Origin: Ampullaceana balthica | Lineage: Eukaryota > Mollusca > Gastropoda > Lymnaeidae | Length of the DNA stretch: 64,000 nucleotides | Direction of reading: 5' to 3' | Assembly (NCBI GenBank): GCA_944989445.1 | Contig: CALYLW010000133.1 | Span: 1,724,829 to 1,788,828 of the forward strand | In this document: positions 1 through 9,556 of the stretch, piece by piece | Layout of the letters: the number at the start of each line of letters is the position of its first letter | How positions within the stretch are numbered: position 1 is the first letter of the stretch | The notes under the pieces: model-generated | What the model saw: only the letters and a program-made list of their open reading frames with translations | Told to the model about the DNA's origin: nothing | The model's database searches: none | Translations under genes and position numbers: made by a program

Positions 1-100
1 GGAAATATATTGCATCAAACTATATTGAGATTAAAATCTTAAAGATAACAAATATTCTAAAAATAGTTCTGAAGGTTCATAAGATAAATTATCCTGAGAC

Positions 101-162
101 CTAGTCATCCAGTGAAAAGTTACTTTTGATGGGAAAGATGCCTTCATTTCAGGACTCGATTT
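101..162 (-). CDS. ABCC1-like: ABCC1/MRP-type ABC transporter, exon 6 equivalent
   Basis: This exon encodes the cytoplasmic stretch just after the fifth TMD0 helix of an MRP-type transporter, leading to the L0 linker. On the minus strand a strong acceptor (T-run then ATTTCAG) opens at 162, and the reading is KSSPEMKASFPSKVTFHWMT plus two bases. This lines up with the conserved 'CPE..ASF.S.ITFWW.T' signature of ABCC proteins. The length of 62 bp and the phase (0 in, 2 out) equal what I recall for human ABCC1 exon 6. The donor after 101 is GTCTCA, which is poor. It is the last ABCC exon in the window; the following exons would lie to the left of base 1. Frame is intact with exon 5 upstream. Confidence 0.8.
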
Positions 163-227
163 CTGAAATTAAAAAAAAACACTACATTTGAATAAATGAA
201 AACAGTTTCCTAACCTAGGACAGAAAT

Positions 228-395
228 CATAATGGGAAGTGGATCATTGAGGTTACATAATGGGAAGTGGATGATTGAGGTTACATAATGGGAAGTGGAT
301 GATTGAGGTTACATAATGGGAAGTGGATGATTGAGGTTACATAATGGGAAGTGGATGATTGAGGTTACATAATGGGAAGTGGATGATTGAGGTTA
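228..395. repeat. 28-bp tandem repeat, 6 copies
   Basis: Six units of CATAATGGGAAGTGGATGAT plus TGAGGTTA, exact except for one base in the first unit. The array lies in the ABCC intron between exons 5 and 6. Confidence 0.95.
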
Positions 396-425
396 CTCAT
401 AATAATAGTTAATGCTGATACGTGC

Positions 426-470
426 TATCTTATCTATTACAGACGCTCCTTCTATACAGAAGATTATTGA
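426..470 (-). mobile_element. SINE 3' tail fragment
   Basis: The plus-strand string with CAGACGCTCCTTCTATACAG nearly equals the tail end of the fuller SINE at 41036-41312 (two or three differences over about 44 bp). It lies 7 bp beyond the donor of ABCC exon 5. A third diverged trace is at about 17265-17300. Confidence 0.6.
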
Positions 471-477
471 TACATAC

Positions 478-606
478 TTTGGTTGAAATGTGAATGTCAT
501 ACTGCAGGATTACAGGTTCAGAGAAAAATTGTAGAAAGAAGTGAATAATTATTAATCCATAGGATATACAAATGAGATCAAACTGGATATTCTCTGTAAC
601 AAAGAT
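478..606 (-). CDS. ABCC1-like: ABCC1/MRP-type ABC transporter, exon 5 equivalent
   Basis: This 129-bp exon encodes the fifth TMD0 helix. On the minus strand the acceptor TATTATTTCAG precedes 606 and the donor AAA|GTATGT follows 478. It translates without a stop in phase 0 as IFVTENIQFDLICISYGL, then IIIHFFLQFFSEPVI and a short tail. The spacing of charged start, hydrophobic helix and the 'FF(S/A)(D/E)' end matches the ABCC1 segment '[20 protein letters not shown]'. It begins and ends in phase 0, as required by exons 4 and 6. The length is within one codon of the 126 bp I recall for human exon 5. Identity is low, so this is a fast-evolving or distant ABCC member. Confidence 0.8.
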
Positions 607-903
607 CTGAAATAATAGAACAAAAATAAATCATATGACTAGAACTTAATAGTTTTAATAACACATAAACCCCATCACAACCTATAGGGAAAATCTAATT
701 CTGGCACCAAACAAAATCTCCAAGTCTCCAATCTCCTAGTCACATCTTCAGATCTAGCTGCTAACAATCTGATATTCATTTTCAAATTGAATATTCTTCT
801 TCAAATACTTTTTTAAATTGTAAAATAAATAAAATGAAGCCTGAATATTTCTATAGATTTGATATACATTGTAGTTTCTTTAAATTTTGTTAACAACTAC
901 AGA

Positions 904-1015
904 AGTGTTATACTTTGCTACAAACCTTCATTACAATATATAACTGTATACAGGAACTACAGTGTTATACTTTGCTACAAACCTTCATTACAATATAACT
1001 GTATACAGGAACTAC
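904..1015. repeat. 55/57-bp tandem duplication across the exon 4 end
   Basis: Two copies (904-960 and 961-1015) differ only by a 2-bp TA insertion. The right-hand copy contains the last 33 bases of ABCC exon 4 and its donor. The left-hand copy places a second identical ATGAAG|GTTTGT donor 57 bp downstream on the minus strand. Confidence 0.9.
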
Positions 1016-1111
1016 ATTGCATGCTGTGTTTAAAATCCAAAATATGAACAACACGCAGGGAGAAGAAATGCCAGCTTTTCTTGAACATCTGTTCAAATAA
1101 GCAACTAAAAG
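983..1111 (-). CDS. ABCC1-like: ABCC1/MRP-type ABC transporter, exon 4 equivalent
   Basis: This exon encodes the end of TMD0 helix 3, a short basic loop and helix 4. The minus-strand acceptor is excellent (TTTCTTTTTCCAG before 1111). The protein starts LLVAYLNRCSRKAGISSPCV and continues into LFIFWILNTACNVVP. This aligns with ABCC1 '[20 protein letters not shown]' followed by a hydrophobic helix. I placed the donor at AAG|GTTTGT (129 bp, phase 0). AAA|GTATAA at 971 (141 bp, phase 0) is an alternative closer to the 138 bp I recall for human. The 3' end of the exon with its donor is duplicated in tandem (904-1015); reading past both donors meets a TAA. Confidence 0.82.
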
Positions 1112-1198
1112 CTGGAAAAAGAAATTGTCAACTGTAATTATGCTGAAGTCTTTTTTTTTAAAGCTAAATTTATTGAATAGTTATTCTTTAAATTTAAC

Positions 1199-1303
1199 AT
1201 AGATATGATCTACTTACATATGTAAGGGCCATTATAGATATGATCTACTTACATATGTAAGGGCCATTATAGATATGATCTACTTACATATGTAAGGGCC
1301 ATT
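1199..1303. repeat. 35-bp tandem repeat, 3 exact copies, across the exon 3 donor
   Basis: Three identical 35-bp units, each with the perfect palindrome TTACATATGTAA. On the minus strand the first unit contains the last 16 bases of ABCC exon 3 and its consensus donor. The next two units repeat the same ACATAT|GTAAGT donor 35 and 70 bp further on. Confidence 0.95.
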
Positions 1304-1413
1304 ATTGAACTTGAAACATAGACAGCATTGGGTGGAGGGGTGGAGTTGCTCTCATCTTGGACTGTTATGAAAATCTTAAGGATGCTCAACACCATGAGAA
1401 GTAGACAGATTGT
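1288..1413 (-). CDS. ABCC1-like: ABCC1/MRP-type ABC transporter, exon 3 equivalent
   Basis: This exon encodes TMD0 helix 2, the following loop and the start of helix 3. The minus-strand acceptor CCATGCCTCAG precedes 1413 and the donor TAT|GTAAGT follows 1288. It is 126 bp, exactly the length I recall for human ABCC1 exon 3, phase 0 at both ends. The protein reads TICLLLMVLSILKIFITVQD, then a proline-containing loop and AVYVSSSIMALTY, matching the ABCC1 pattern of helix, loop, 'APVFLVSPTLLGIT'. Both edges are unusual. The donor side is triplicated (1199-1303) and the acceptor side is repeated about eight times (1410-1738), so the true exon is flanked by arrays of copies of its own splice sites. 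Confidence 0.85.
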
Positions 1414-1738
1414 CTGAGGCATGGATTGAATGTGATATAAGACATGATTTCAGATGGTCTGAGGCATGGATTGAGATGGTCTGAGACATGGATTGAATGT
1501 GATATAAGACATGATTTCAGATGGTCTGAGGCATGTATTGAATGTGATATAAGATATGATTTCAGATAGTCTGAGGCATGTATTGAATGTGATATAAGAC
1601 ATGATTTCAGATGGTCTGAGGCATGTATTGAATGTGATATAAGACATGATTTCAGATGGTCTGAGGCATGTATTGAATGTGATATAAGACATGATTTCAG
1701 ATGGTCTGAGGTATGTATTGAATGTGATATAAGAGATG
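1410..1738. repeat. 45-bp tandem repeat, about 7 copies, from the exon 3 acceptor
   Basis: Units of about 45 bp (ATGGTCTGAGGCATGTATTG then AATGTGATATAAGACATGAT and TTCAG), one truncated near 1458-1478. On the minus strand every unit carries CATGCCTCAG|AC, the acceptor and first bases of ABCC exon 3; such copies start near 1412 (the real one), 1458, 1479, 1524, 1569, 1614, 1659 and 1704. The array fills about half of intron 2. Confidence 0.92.
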
Positions 1739-2074
1739 ATTTCTACACATAATAACTAATCCAAGACATAGATTAGCTGATTTGATTCATTCATTAAAAA
1801 GCAGACAGAAGACATTATGGAAAGAATTTGGCAATAGAGGATATTATGGAAGAGAATTTGATAATCATTTGAAGCAATTTTAGGAAACGAAACAAATTTC
1901 AAACATTTAGTAGACCCAATTACATAACATCTCATTAACATCTCATTTCATAAAAACTCACAAATGAACTTGTAATGTTGGATAAATTCTTCTATAAACA
2001 TTGCAGTGGTGGGAGAGGGACAGTCATAACAAAAATATTTCTTTTAAAAAAATTCTTACTCAAAGATTTCTTAC

Positions 2075-2260
2075 AGTTTTAGCACTGTTGAGTTTGTTGC
2101 TTGGTATTTTATAGAAATCAACTGGATGCCGACAATGGATGTACCACATATGGATGGGGAAAACCAACCATATCCAGAGACATGGCATCCAAGCGAGTGC
2201 AGTCCACTGGAAACATTGTGTAAACTCCGGCCATGAGTTATTGATGAGAAGATTTGTATC
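2075..2260 (-). CDS. ABCC1-like: ABCC1/MRP-type ABC transporter, exon 2 equivalent
   Basis: This exon encodes the extracellular N-terminal segment, the first TMD0 helix and the loop after it. On the minus strand the acceptor AAAACATTCAG precedes 2260 and the donor ACT|GTAAGA follows 2075, giving 186 bp or 62 codons in phase 0 (human exon 2 is, as I recall, 177 bp). The reading DTNLLINNSWPEFTQCFQ, then WTALAWMPCLWIWLVFPIHM, matches the ABCC1/2/3 signature 'N..FT.CFQ(N)T.L.W.PC...W...P'. The NNS sequon lies where MRP1 is N-glycosylated. Exon 1, with the start codon and about 10-16 codons, must lie at higher coordinates and was not recognised. Whether this is ABCC1, 2 or 3 cannot be settled from TMD0. 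Confidence 0.88.
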
Positions 2261-3181
2261 CTGAATGTTTTTTAAAGAACAAAAGCAGAGATTTTCAGTC
2301 ACATTTACAAGTCATAATTTAGGCATATCAGCCTATTTAATTATTGAAAACTCAATTGTGTGATAATTGGGATCAATATTTTGATGAATTATTAATTGTT
2401 TTTATTATTTAAAAATAAAATAAATATCTGACACAATATACTACATGTATATATACATGTACATAAAATTAGATTGCCCACCCCCCCCCCAACTGCCAAA
2501 TAACTATCCCCTCCCCCATGTGTGCAATTATATAATATAACAAGAGGCCAAAATATATATTTAAAAACAAAAACAAAACACAAACTTTTAATTTTCATAT
2601 TAAATAAGTATTGAATGGCTGGCCTGTCAACGATAAAATTAAGCAAAATAGTATTTAAAAAATTAATATCTTTATTTATTAGTGAGAATAAAGGCTTTAA
2701 CTTTAAATTAAATAGTATGGAGAATATTTAAGTTATTAAAGGTAAAACCGGTTCCGTTGTTAGTTATCAAGACCGAATTTATGTGTGGCAATTCTGATTG
2801 CTGCCTTATTCTAAAACTTTGAATAATTGACGGCCCTGGACAACATCACAATAACGAAATTATATGAAACCTCCAGGAGTACAATCCACAGTTTCCAAGT
2901 ACCGGTAGGTATCCACCACTGGGTCAAAGTTCGGGTCGAGCGAACAGCCAATAAAAACTAGTTTTATAGGCGCGGTTAATTCTAGCGTATTATATTGTGA
3001 CCACAAAAAAGCGTGTGTTGGGGAGGGAGGGGGGGGGGAATGGTTGATTGGAAAAATTTGCATTTAAGAAAATAAGAATTTAAAACTGAGTCATTTATTA
3101 CAAAAAAAATAAATGGGTGCTTCCAATAACACGGGATAACTCACATTAAACAAAGATTAAGTGATTATGGTTTTGTATAAA
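2261..3181. other. Unassigned sequence upstream of ABCC exon 2
   Basis: AT-rich, with a poly-C run near 2480. It is probably intron 1 of the ABCC gene. Short open frames here show no recognisable protein. I searched for an exon 1 with a start codon and a phase-0 donor and found no convincing one up to about 6.9 kb. Confidence 0.5.
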
Positions 3182-3604
3182 GGGGCCGTCCTTAAATGAC
3201 GTCCGATTTTTACCCCCCCCCCTGTCACACTTCGTCACAAAAATTTAGACCACCCCCTCCAATATGACGTCACAAAGCTTTGACCCCCCCCTCCCCAAAA
3301 AAACCACCATATTTTCTACTTGAAAATTAGCATCTTGCAAGTTACTTTGTTGTCATTTAAAAATATTTTTGGTGTAATTCTGCACTCTAATATCGCAAAA
3401 GGTGTGAAGCCATTGAAAACGTCAATAAATAAATTGAAAGCAATCATGCAGTGTTTAAATGGAACTTTTATTTAAGGTTGCGAGTTTTGATGTGACGTCA
3501 CATTTCTCAAACAACCCCCCCCTCCTCACACATCGTCACAAATGTGCGGACCCCCTCCTCCTCCTCCTCCCTAGGTGCGTGACGTCATTTTTATAGACGA
3601 CCCC
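3182..3604. mobile_element. TIR element of the GGGGCCGTCC...GACGTC type (MITE)
   Basis: The left end is GGGGCCGTCCTTAAATGACG and the right end read in reverse is GGGGTCGTCTATAAAAATGA, an imperfect terminal inverted repeat of about 24 bp. The inside has four or more GACGTCA motifs and C-runs and no coding potential. This end sequence resembles a non-autonomous element I recall from several invertebrate genomes. No clear target duplication is visible. Confidence 0.7.
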
Positions 3605-3849
3605 AAAGTGAAAGTGAAACACAGTACAACATTGACAAAATTATTGCAGAAATATTTCAAATAGGGACGTTACATAAATATTAGTCATATTGACAGGGCT
3701 GTTAACGATTAATTTTAATTTAATCGTTAACTTTTGAAAAATTAACGATTAATTAATCGTTAATTTCGACTAAAGTCAAAAATTGAAATTTATGGTGTCA
3801 TAACTAACATTTATTAAAATTACTTGTCGAAAATCGAAATAAAAACACT

Positions 3850-3975
3850 GGAATGTCTTTTAACCAACAACGCAAACAGACAAGTGTATTTACATTATTT
3901 GGTTCAAGTGATGAGCGGGTCTTATGGACAATATAACCAGCCGAGCTGAACAATAGTTCACATAGCTTTAGATTG
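3850..3975 (-). pseudogene. hAT transposase C-terminal dimerisation fragment
   Basis: The minus strand reads LCELLFSSAGYIVHKTRSSL then EPNNVNTLVCLRCWLKD. This is the hAT C-terminal dimerisation signature (E.(L/V)FS.AG.I....R..L.P.NV..L..L). The rest of the transposase (RNase H-like core) is absent: the nested MITE at 4054 begins soon upstream. It is a decayed fragment, not a functional transposase. Confidence 0.85.
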
Positions 3976-4053
3976 TCTCTGCTGAAGTTTCTGATACTGT
4001 AGTGGATGTTTGGTTTGCAGGTGATATGTAAGCGAAGTGTTAAAACCATGGTA

Positions 4054-4246
4054 GCAATGTTCCCTTTAAGCAGCGCGGCTGCGCAGATATTTGACCGACG
4101 CTACGCAGGAGTTTCGAATCATCGCGCAGCAAATTTTGTAAAATATTGCACACAAAAATGGACTTTGTGCAACTTTGCACACGAGTTGTTGTTTTTTTTA
4201 ATTTTGCACGCGGACCAACGAAGCTTAGACTTAGAGCGAACATTGC
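4054..4246. mobile_element. Nested 193-bp MITE with 6-bp target duplication
   Basis: The ends GCAATGTT/AACATTGC are perfect 8-bp inverted repeats extending imperfectly into TCCCTTTAAG/CTTAGAGCGA. It is flanked by ATGGTA on both sides (4048-4053 and 4247-4252). Internal GCAACTTTGCACACGAGTT recurs near 18870. It sits inside the hAT remnant and accounts for most of the 145-codon open frame there. Confidence 0.8.
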
Positions 4247-4510
4247 ATGGTAGGCAAACGATTTCTCTCAATGGACACAACAACCTTTATCAACATATTG
4301 AATATTCGCGTCAGTCAATAGTCTATAGTTTAAAACCAAAATGCTCGTGTAATCGTCCGGAAATTAGTTTATATTTATCGGCCGAAATATTTTACTTTTT
4401 GACTTCCAGTACATTTATAAGTGGTAGGACGATTAATCGTTAAAAAAATTTAATCGTTAAAAAATTGTAACGATTAATCGAGAAATTAATCGTTAATTTC
4501 CGCTGCCCTA

Positions 4511-6541
4511 AATATTTTATATATATAAATATACCCCCACTTTTTACCCTAACTATTATATAACAGCAACTTGGCCTCTAATTTAGTATTGGGTAAATAT
4601 TTGTTTGAATATTTTAGTGCAAGAAATTTGGAATATTCATTAATTAAATAAGAGTTTTAAAAATTACCGGAAAGTTTATTTCGTTACTTTTTTTAGTGAA
4701 ATTTTATATTATTCGTCGGAAAGTTAATACTATTTTTGTATTCCTAGGCAACCACTTTTTTAATGCGTCATTTTCAATTGACATTGTCTCAATGAAGTTA
4801 AAGTGAGACGGTCCAAGATTTTAAATAAACAAGGTATTGAAAAATAAAGGTGCATCCAAATATTATGTAGCTATAGGGGGGGGGGTTACATTTTGTGCTC
4901 GTTTTTTTCCGTTTTGGTTTAAGGTAAACGGTATGGGCGCATAATCATAATGCATGTCATGTCCATGGCATGTTACTTGAATACTTGTTACTGTTACAGT
5001 TACTAAAAAAAACTTTCGCGAGTAATATTTGGTTGGCGACTGACCACTGTAAAAGATATAAATAATGTATTATACCATACCCATATTGAATCATTTCCAC
5101 AAAGAGGTTCAAATATAGAATCCATTAGTGGCAGCTTCTATTTGAAATTCAGCCAACACTCGTATGGTCATATAGGCCACTTGTCATTGTTTTTTCAGCT
5201 CAACATATTTCTAATTTCAAGTCAATAGCTACACAATAATATCACATTTGATAAATGATAAATGCCATTTTGAGGGATTTAGTTATTTTAAGTAACAAAC
5301 ATGAAATGATCTACTACTAGTAAAACGGTATCAGCTTCATTTGGGTAAACATATTAATATGATCAAGTTCAAGCGCATTTTAAAAATTAAAATAACAAAA
5401 GAGAATGAGTTGTGTGACGTGTGCACAGTGACAAGAAAGAAAAAGTCCAGCTGTTGTGTACCACGCCAATATGGTTATCGGCTGTTAGTCGCAGACTGCG
5501 CTCTTGTCAGAGTAGGTCACATACTAGGACCATTGTGTGGAGAAACTAGTAACATTGTATAAGGAAATAAATATGGCTTTAATATGTATTGATAATTGAA
5601 TAATTCACTTGCTCCATAACATGACATCATAATAAAAGTATTTGAAAACTTGAAACAATTTTTTTTTGCAATAAGCTGCAAAACTATTGCTATTAATAAA
5701 AAAATGTCATGAAAATTGTTATTTTAAAACCAAATAAATTTGGAAAATCCAGGTAGGAAAACAATTTAAACTGATCATTCGTGTCAGTGTCGTGTCGCGT
5801 TCACTGTGATAAACAAAGCTTTTGTCGTATGACTTTATTTTCCTTTTTAAAAAAAATCGTATTCACATTATCTGATTGCACATTAAATGAAATTAATAGA
5901 TCCCAAATGAAAGCACACCACTATCAATTTATCTGATTGTGAAATACTTGCACTTTTTTAAACACGTGTGTTGAGCACGAGTTTTAGTGCAGTGTGCAAG
6001 AGTATTTGCTGTCTCAACAGTCTCCTAAGTCGAGAAACAAGATTTGCGTGCATGACCCGTTGTGTTTTTTCCCCCAACTCACCTCGGAGAAATTCAAGTG
6101 TGTAGATTGAGCTGATGTGTGTGTATGTTTTGGGAAGGTGTGTGTGTCGCAGGATGGGAGCAGAACTTTGGTTTGATCTATTAAAGTTCAATTAAACTCT
6201 AAACATTGCAGTTCCCTAACAGAACACAGAACGGTTTTACACATACTCATACATGTATGGCCAGTGGACTCATATACTAGGGGGGGGTGCTGAATACGTT
6301 ACCCCAGTCTTTATACTAAAACTTTTGAGTTGACGTGTTGACCACCGACCCGTTGCCTTGACGCCCCACTCCAAGATGTATTTGAATCATACTTCATCGA
6401 TCCGCAATGGGGGCTCATGAATCGGTGTCGGTGTTTTAGCTAACGATATCATTTATAGAAATCGACAACATGCAACTCCAGGGGAACAAGTTTCAGTAAT
6501 ACTGTGATGGTATCTATGCTCTGTGTTAATGCCACAGACAC
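4511..6541. other. Unassigned AT-rich sequence
   Basis: No gene recognised. It holds a poly-G run near 4876 and open frames at 5341-5562 and 5958-6191 without family features. A good minus-strand donor (GAG|GTGAGT) near 6070 belongs to no open frame with an ATG in the phase needed to join ABCC exon 2. Confidence 0.4.
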
Positions 6542-6602
6542 ACTACCGCACAACGCATTAGATCATCCACAGACTACCGCACAACGCATTAGATCATCCA
6601 CA
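6542..6602. repeat. 31-bp direct duplication
   Basis: Two near-exact tandem copies of ACTACCGCACAACGCATTAG plus ATCATCCACAG. Confidence 0.9.
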
Positions 6603-6925
6603 AATTTCTCTGTGACACCGGATTCTCAGAGGTGCACCAGGAATGTTTAGGAATGTTTAGGAAACTCGAGGAATTGATGGACGTAGCCTATTTTTATGAA
6701 TAGCCATGACATTCAAACATATTTAATGTGTTGATTCATTTGAAATGAATGACCTCGAAATGACTGAACATTTTAATTTTAATTTTATGAGGAAATTTAA
6801 TTTGTCCAGGCTGAATCATTGCAGGAATTTGCTTTCTTCACTTCGTAGTAAAATTCAGTAATCTCTTGCCATGTCTTGTTTAGTAGAACATCTCAGATGA
6901 GGACTGAGCACTGTTCCACGCGGAG

Positions 6926-7978
6926 TTACCTGCATAGGTTTGACACGAGATGTTACCTGCATAGGTTTGACACGAGATGTTACCTGCATAGATTTGACAC
7001 GAGATGTTACCTGCATAGGTTTGACACGAGATGTTACCTGCATAGGTTTGACACGAGATGTTACCTGCATAGGTTTGACACGAGATGTTACCTGCATAGG
7101 TTTGACACCAGATGTTACCTGCATAGGTTTGACACGAGATGTTACCTGCATAGGTTTGACACGAGATGTTACCTGCATAGGTTTGACACGAGATGTTACC
7201 TGCATAGGTTTAACACGAGATGTTACCTGCATAGGTTTGACACGAGATGTTACCTGCATAGGTTTGACACGAGATGTTACCTGCATAGGTTTGACACGAG
7301 ATGTTACCTGCATAGGTTTGACACCAGATGTTACCTGCATAGGTTTGACACGAGATGTTACCTGCATAGGTTTGACACGAGATGTTACCTGCATAGGTTT
7401 GACACGAGATGTTACCTGCATAGGTTTGACACGAGATGTTACCTGCATAGGTTTGACACGAGATGTTACCTGCATAGGTTTGACACGAGATGTTACCTGC
7501 ATAGGTTTGACACCAGATGTTACCTGCATAGGTTTGACACGAGATGTTACCTGCATAGGTTTGACACGAGATGTTACCTGCATAGGTTTGACACGAGATG
7601 TTACCTGCATAGGTTTGACACGAGATGTTACCTGCATAGGTTTGACACGAGATGTTACCTGCATAGGTTTGACACCAGATGTTACCTGCATAGGTTTGAC
7701 ACGAGATGTTACCTGCATAGGTTTGACACGAGATGTTACCTGCATAGGTTTGACACGAGATGTTACCTGCATAGGTTTGACACGAGATGTTACCTGCATA
7801 GGTTTGACACGAGATGTTACCTGCATAGGTTTGACACGAGATGTTACCTGCATAGGTTTGACACGAGATGTTACCTGCATAGGTTTGACACGAGATGTTA
7901 CCTGCATAGGTTTGACACGAGATGTTACCTGCATAGATTTGACACGAGATGTTACCTGCATAGGTTTGACACGAGATG
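6926..7978. repeat. 27-bp minisatellite, 39 copies
   Basis: Exactly 39 units of TTACCTGCATAGGTTTGACA plus CGAGATG, with few variants (CGAGATG to CCAGATG six or so times, GGTTTGA to GATTTGA or GGTTTAA). Because 27 is a multiple of 3 and no stop occurs, several frames are open over more than 1 kb. One plus frame reads CYLHRFDTR per unit and continues without interruption into the retrotransposon fragment that follows, so the unit is probably a piece of that coding sequence. Confidence 0.97.
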
Positions 7979-8120
7979 CGGCTGCCGAGAATGTGGTGAT
8001 GCCGAGGAGACGGTTGAGCACCTGTTGACCAAATGCCCGGCGTCGGCCAGGGATTCGGGCGGGTCGGTTCCGACAACCGACGAAAGGTATCTATATGACT
8101 ATATGGCAATGTCCGCTTGA
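7977..8120 (+). pseudogene. Non-LTR retrotransposon ORF2 C-terminus fragment
   Basis: The plus strand reads CGCRECGDAEETVEHLLTKC, then PASARDSGGS and 18 further residues to a TGA at 8118. The C..CG..EET.EHLL..C arrangement is the cysteine-histidine motif at the end of Jockey/I/R1-type LINE polyproteins, C-terminal to the RNase H-like region. In such proteins a 'YLHRF' type segment commonly precedes it, which is just what the adjacent 27-bp array encodes in the same frame. Nothing of the reverse transcriptase is present here. Confidence 0.78.
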
Positions 8121-8315
8121 CGAGGCTTGCTAGTAAAATCTTGAGCCGCGACACAAGAGTTTGAATTAACTCGACCCTGAACGAGGGTACCACATATTTA
8201 GTACAACAAAACATCACCATGTGATTTGAGGAGTTGTTGCATCCCATTCCCGTTTGACCCAATACGTCAATGACACCTGATATAATTTGATGAACAGTCT
8301 TAATAGAAATCTGAA

Positions 8316-8383
8316 GGGCAGTTGGCCCATAGTCTACTATGATACCATGTGACTGGCCTCGGGTTCAAACCAAGGACATGCCC
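8316..8383 (+). repeat. tRNA-like sequence (degenerate tRNA or SINE head)
   Basis: GGGCAGTTGGCCCATAGT (acceptor and A-box-like) is followed by CTCGGGTTCAAACCAAGG (T-arm with an intact B box) and ends CATGCCC. About five acceptor pairs form. The anticodon arm is poor, so this is more likely a SINE head or pseudogene than a working tRNA. Confidence 0.4.
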
Positions 8384-8739
8384 TGTACGTTTATTTTGAA
8401 GGCTTTGCTACTTTTAATGCACCCGAGCCTTTACTCCTACGAACAAAACTCGCCACTGCATTGGATTTCCTCGACATATCCAAATAGGTCTAGATCAAGT
8501 CAGGTAGAAATATATACAAGTCAAGAGGAAACGTGGGCAAAAAGGACACAACAAAACAACAGGCGTGTTAAGATTGACACTTGGCTGACATTCCAGAACA
8601 CGAACCTCCACCCTCCAAGTCACATCCCCGAAATCTGATGTTTGTTTTAACTAATGATATCATGTTGGTTAATTAACATGTAATTACCCCTCTCCTCCCC
8701 CCCTTTTCCACAGCCAAGCTAAGCTCTACCCCCTGTAGT

Positions 8740-8745
8740 CACGTG
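8740..8745. promoter_or_regulatory. E-box CACGTG upstream of the secreted-protein gene
   Basis: A palindromic CACGTG about 150 bp before the putative leader-exon donor. No TATA box stands out. The role is speculative. Confidence 0.25.
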
Positions 8746-8819
8746 GTACGAGTGTCATCTCAATCAGCCAACCATAGTCTGCCTGTCGTCCCCTGCGTCT
8801 GGTTGTTATCCTTCGCTAG

Positions 8820-8898
8820 ACACTCATTGGACACTGGACAGTGTTACATCTAGATTCACCATAACAACAGCTCGTGCACATCACTGCTTTTAAATATG
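8820..8898 (+). other. Putative leader exon of the secreted-protein gene (5' end uncertain)
   Basis: The sequence ends in ATG|GTAAGTGT, a near-perfect 5' splice site at 8898/8899. Joined to the acceptor before 9557 it gives ATG followed directly by the ATG of exon 2, in frame, so translation could start in either exon. The 5' boundary is a guess: nothing marks the transcription start. Confidence 0.5.
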
Positions 8899-8937
8899 GT
8901 AAGTGTTAAAGTGTATGAGGACTTTGTACAACTGGGA

Positions 8938-9443
8938 CTGATGACATGGTCCTGTAATTACTGTTTAATGACATGGTTATATTGGTACTGTTAAATGACA
9001 TGGTCCTGTCATAACTGTTAAATGACATGGTTATATTTGTAATGTTTAATGACATGGTCCTATTGGTACTGTTAAATGACATGGCCCTATTGGTACTGTT
9101 AAATGACATGGTTATATTGTACTGTTAAAAACATGGTTATATTTGTACTGTTAAATAACATGGTTATATTTGTACTGTTAAATAACATGGTAATATTTGT
9201 ACTGTTTAATGACATGGTCCTATTGGTACTGTTAAATGACATGGTCCTATTTGTACAGTTTAATGACATGGTCCTATTGGTACTGTTAAATGACATAGTT
9301 ATATTGTACTTTTTAATGACATGGTCCTATTTGTACTGTTTAATGACATGGACCTATTGGTACTGTTAAATGACATGGTCCTATTGGTATTTTTAAATGA
9401 CATGGTCCTATTGGTACTGTTAAATGACATGGTCCTATTTGCC
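8938..9443. repeat. 27-bp minisatellite, about 19 diverged copies, intron 1
   Basis: Units like TGACATGGTCCTATTGGTAC plus TGTTAAA with many substitutions (TTATATT for CCTATT, TTTAA for TTAAA). The array fills most of the 658-bp intron between the leader exon and the main exon. Confidence 0.9.
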
Positions 9444-9556
9444 ATTGTATATTTTATTTTTGTAGTGACAAACAACAATATACTTGATCATGTTCGTGTG
9501 ACTGAACTCTGCTCATTCTAACCTCTGATGTGTCCATCACTGATTCTGTCGTGCAG

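Larger units (their letters stand above)
3694..4510 (-). mobile_element. hAT transposon remnant, about 817 bp
   Basis: The ends are CAGGGCTGTTAACGATTAAT and, in reverse, TAGGGCAGCGGAAATTAACG, both followed by many TTAATCGTTAA motifs. The minus strand retains the hAT transposase C-terminus (see 3850-3975). The reversed right end matches the left end of the larger element at 23249. Flanking 8-mers CATATTGA and AATATTTT agree at 5 of 8 positions, possibly an eroded target duplication. A smaller MITE is nested inside. Confidence 0.82.

Noticed and set aside
4006..4443. 145-codon plus-strand frame
   Set aside because: It runs across the nested MITE and the hAT end. The real remnant coding signal is on the opposite strand.
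5958..6191. First exon of the ABCC gene
   Set aside because: It has a good GAG|GTGAGT donor, but the frame with an ATG ends in phase 1 while exon 2 needs phase 0, and the phase-0 frame has no ATG.
6855..8262. Long open frames of 350-414 codons on both strands
   Set aside because: They are the 27-bp array read in frame. Only the short retrotransposon C-terminus at the right end is coding-derived.
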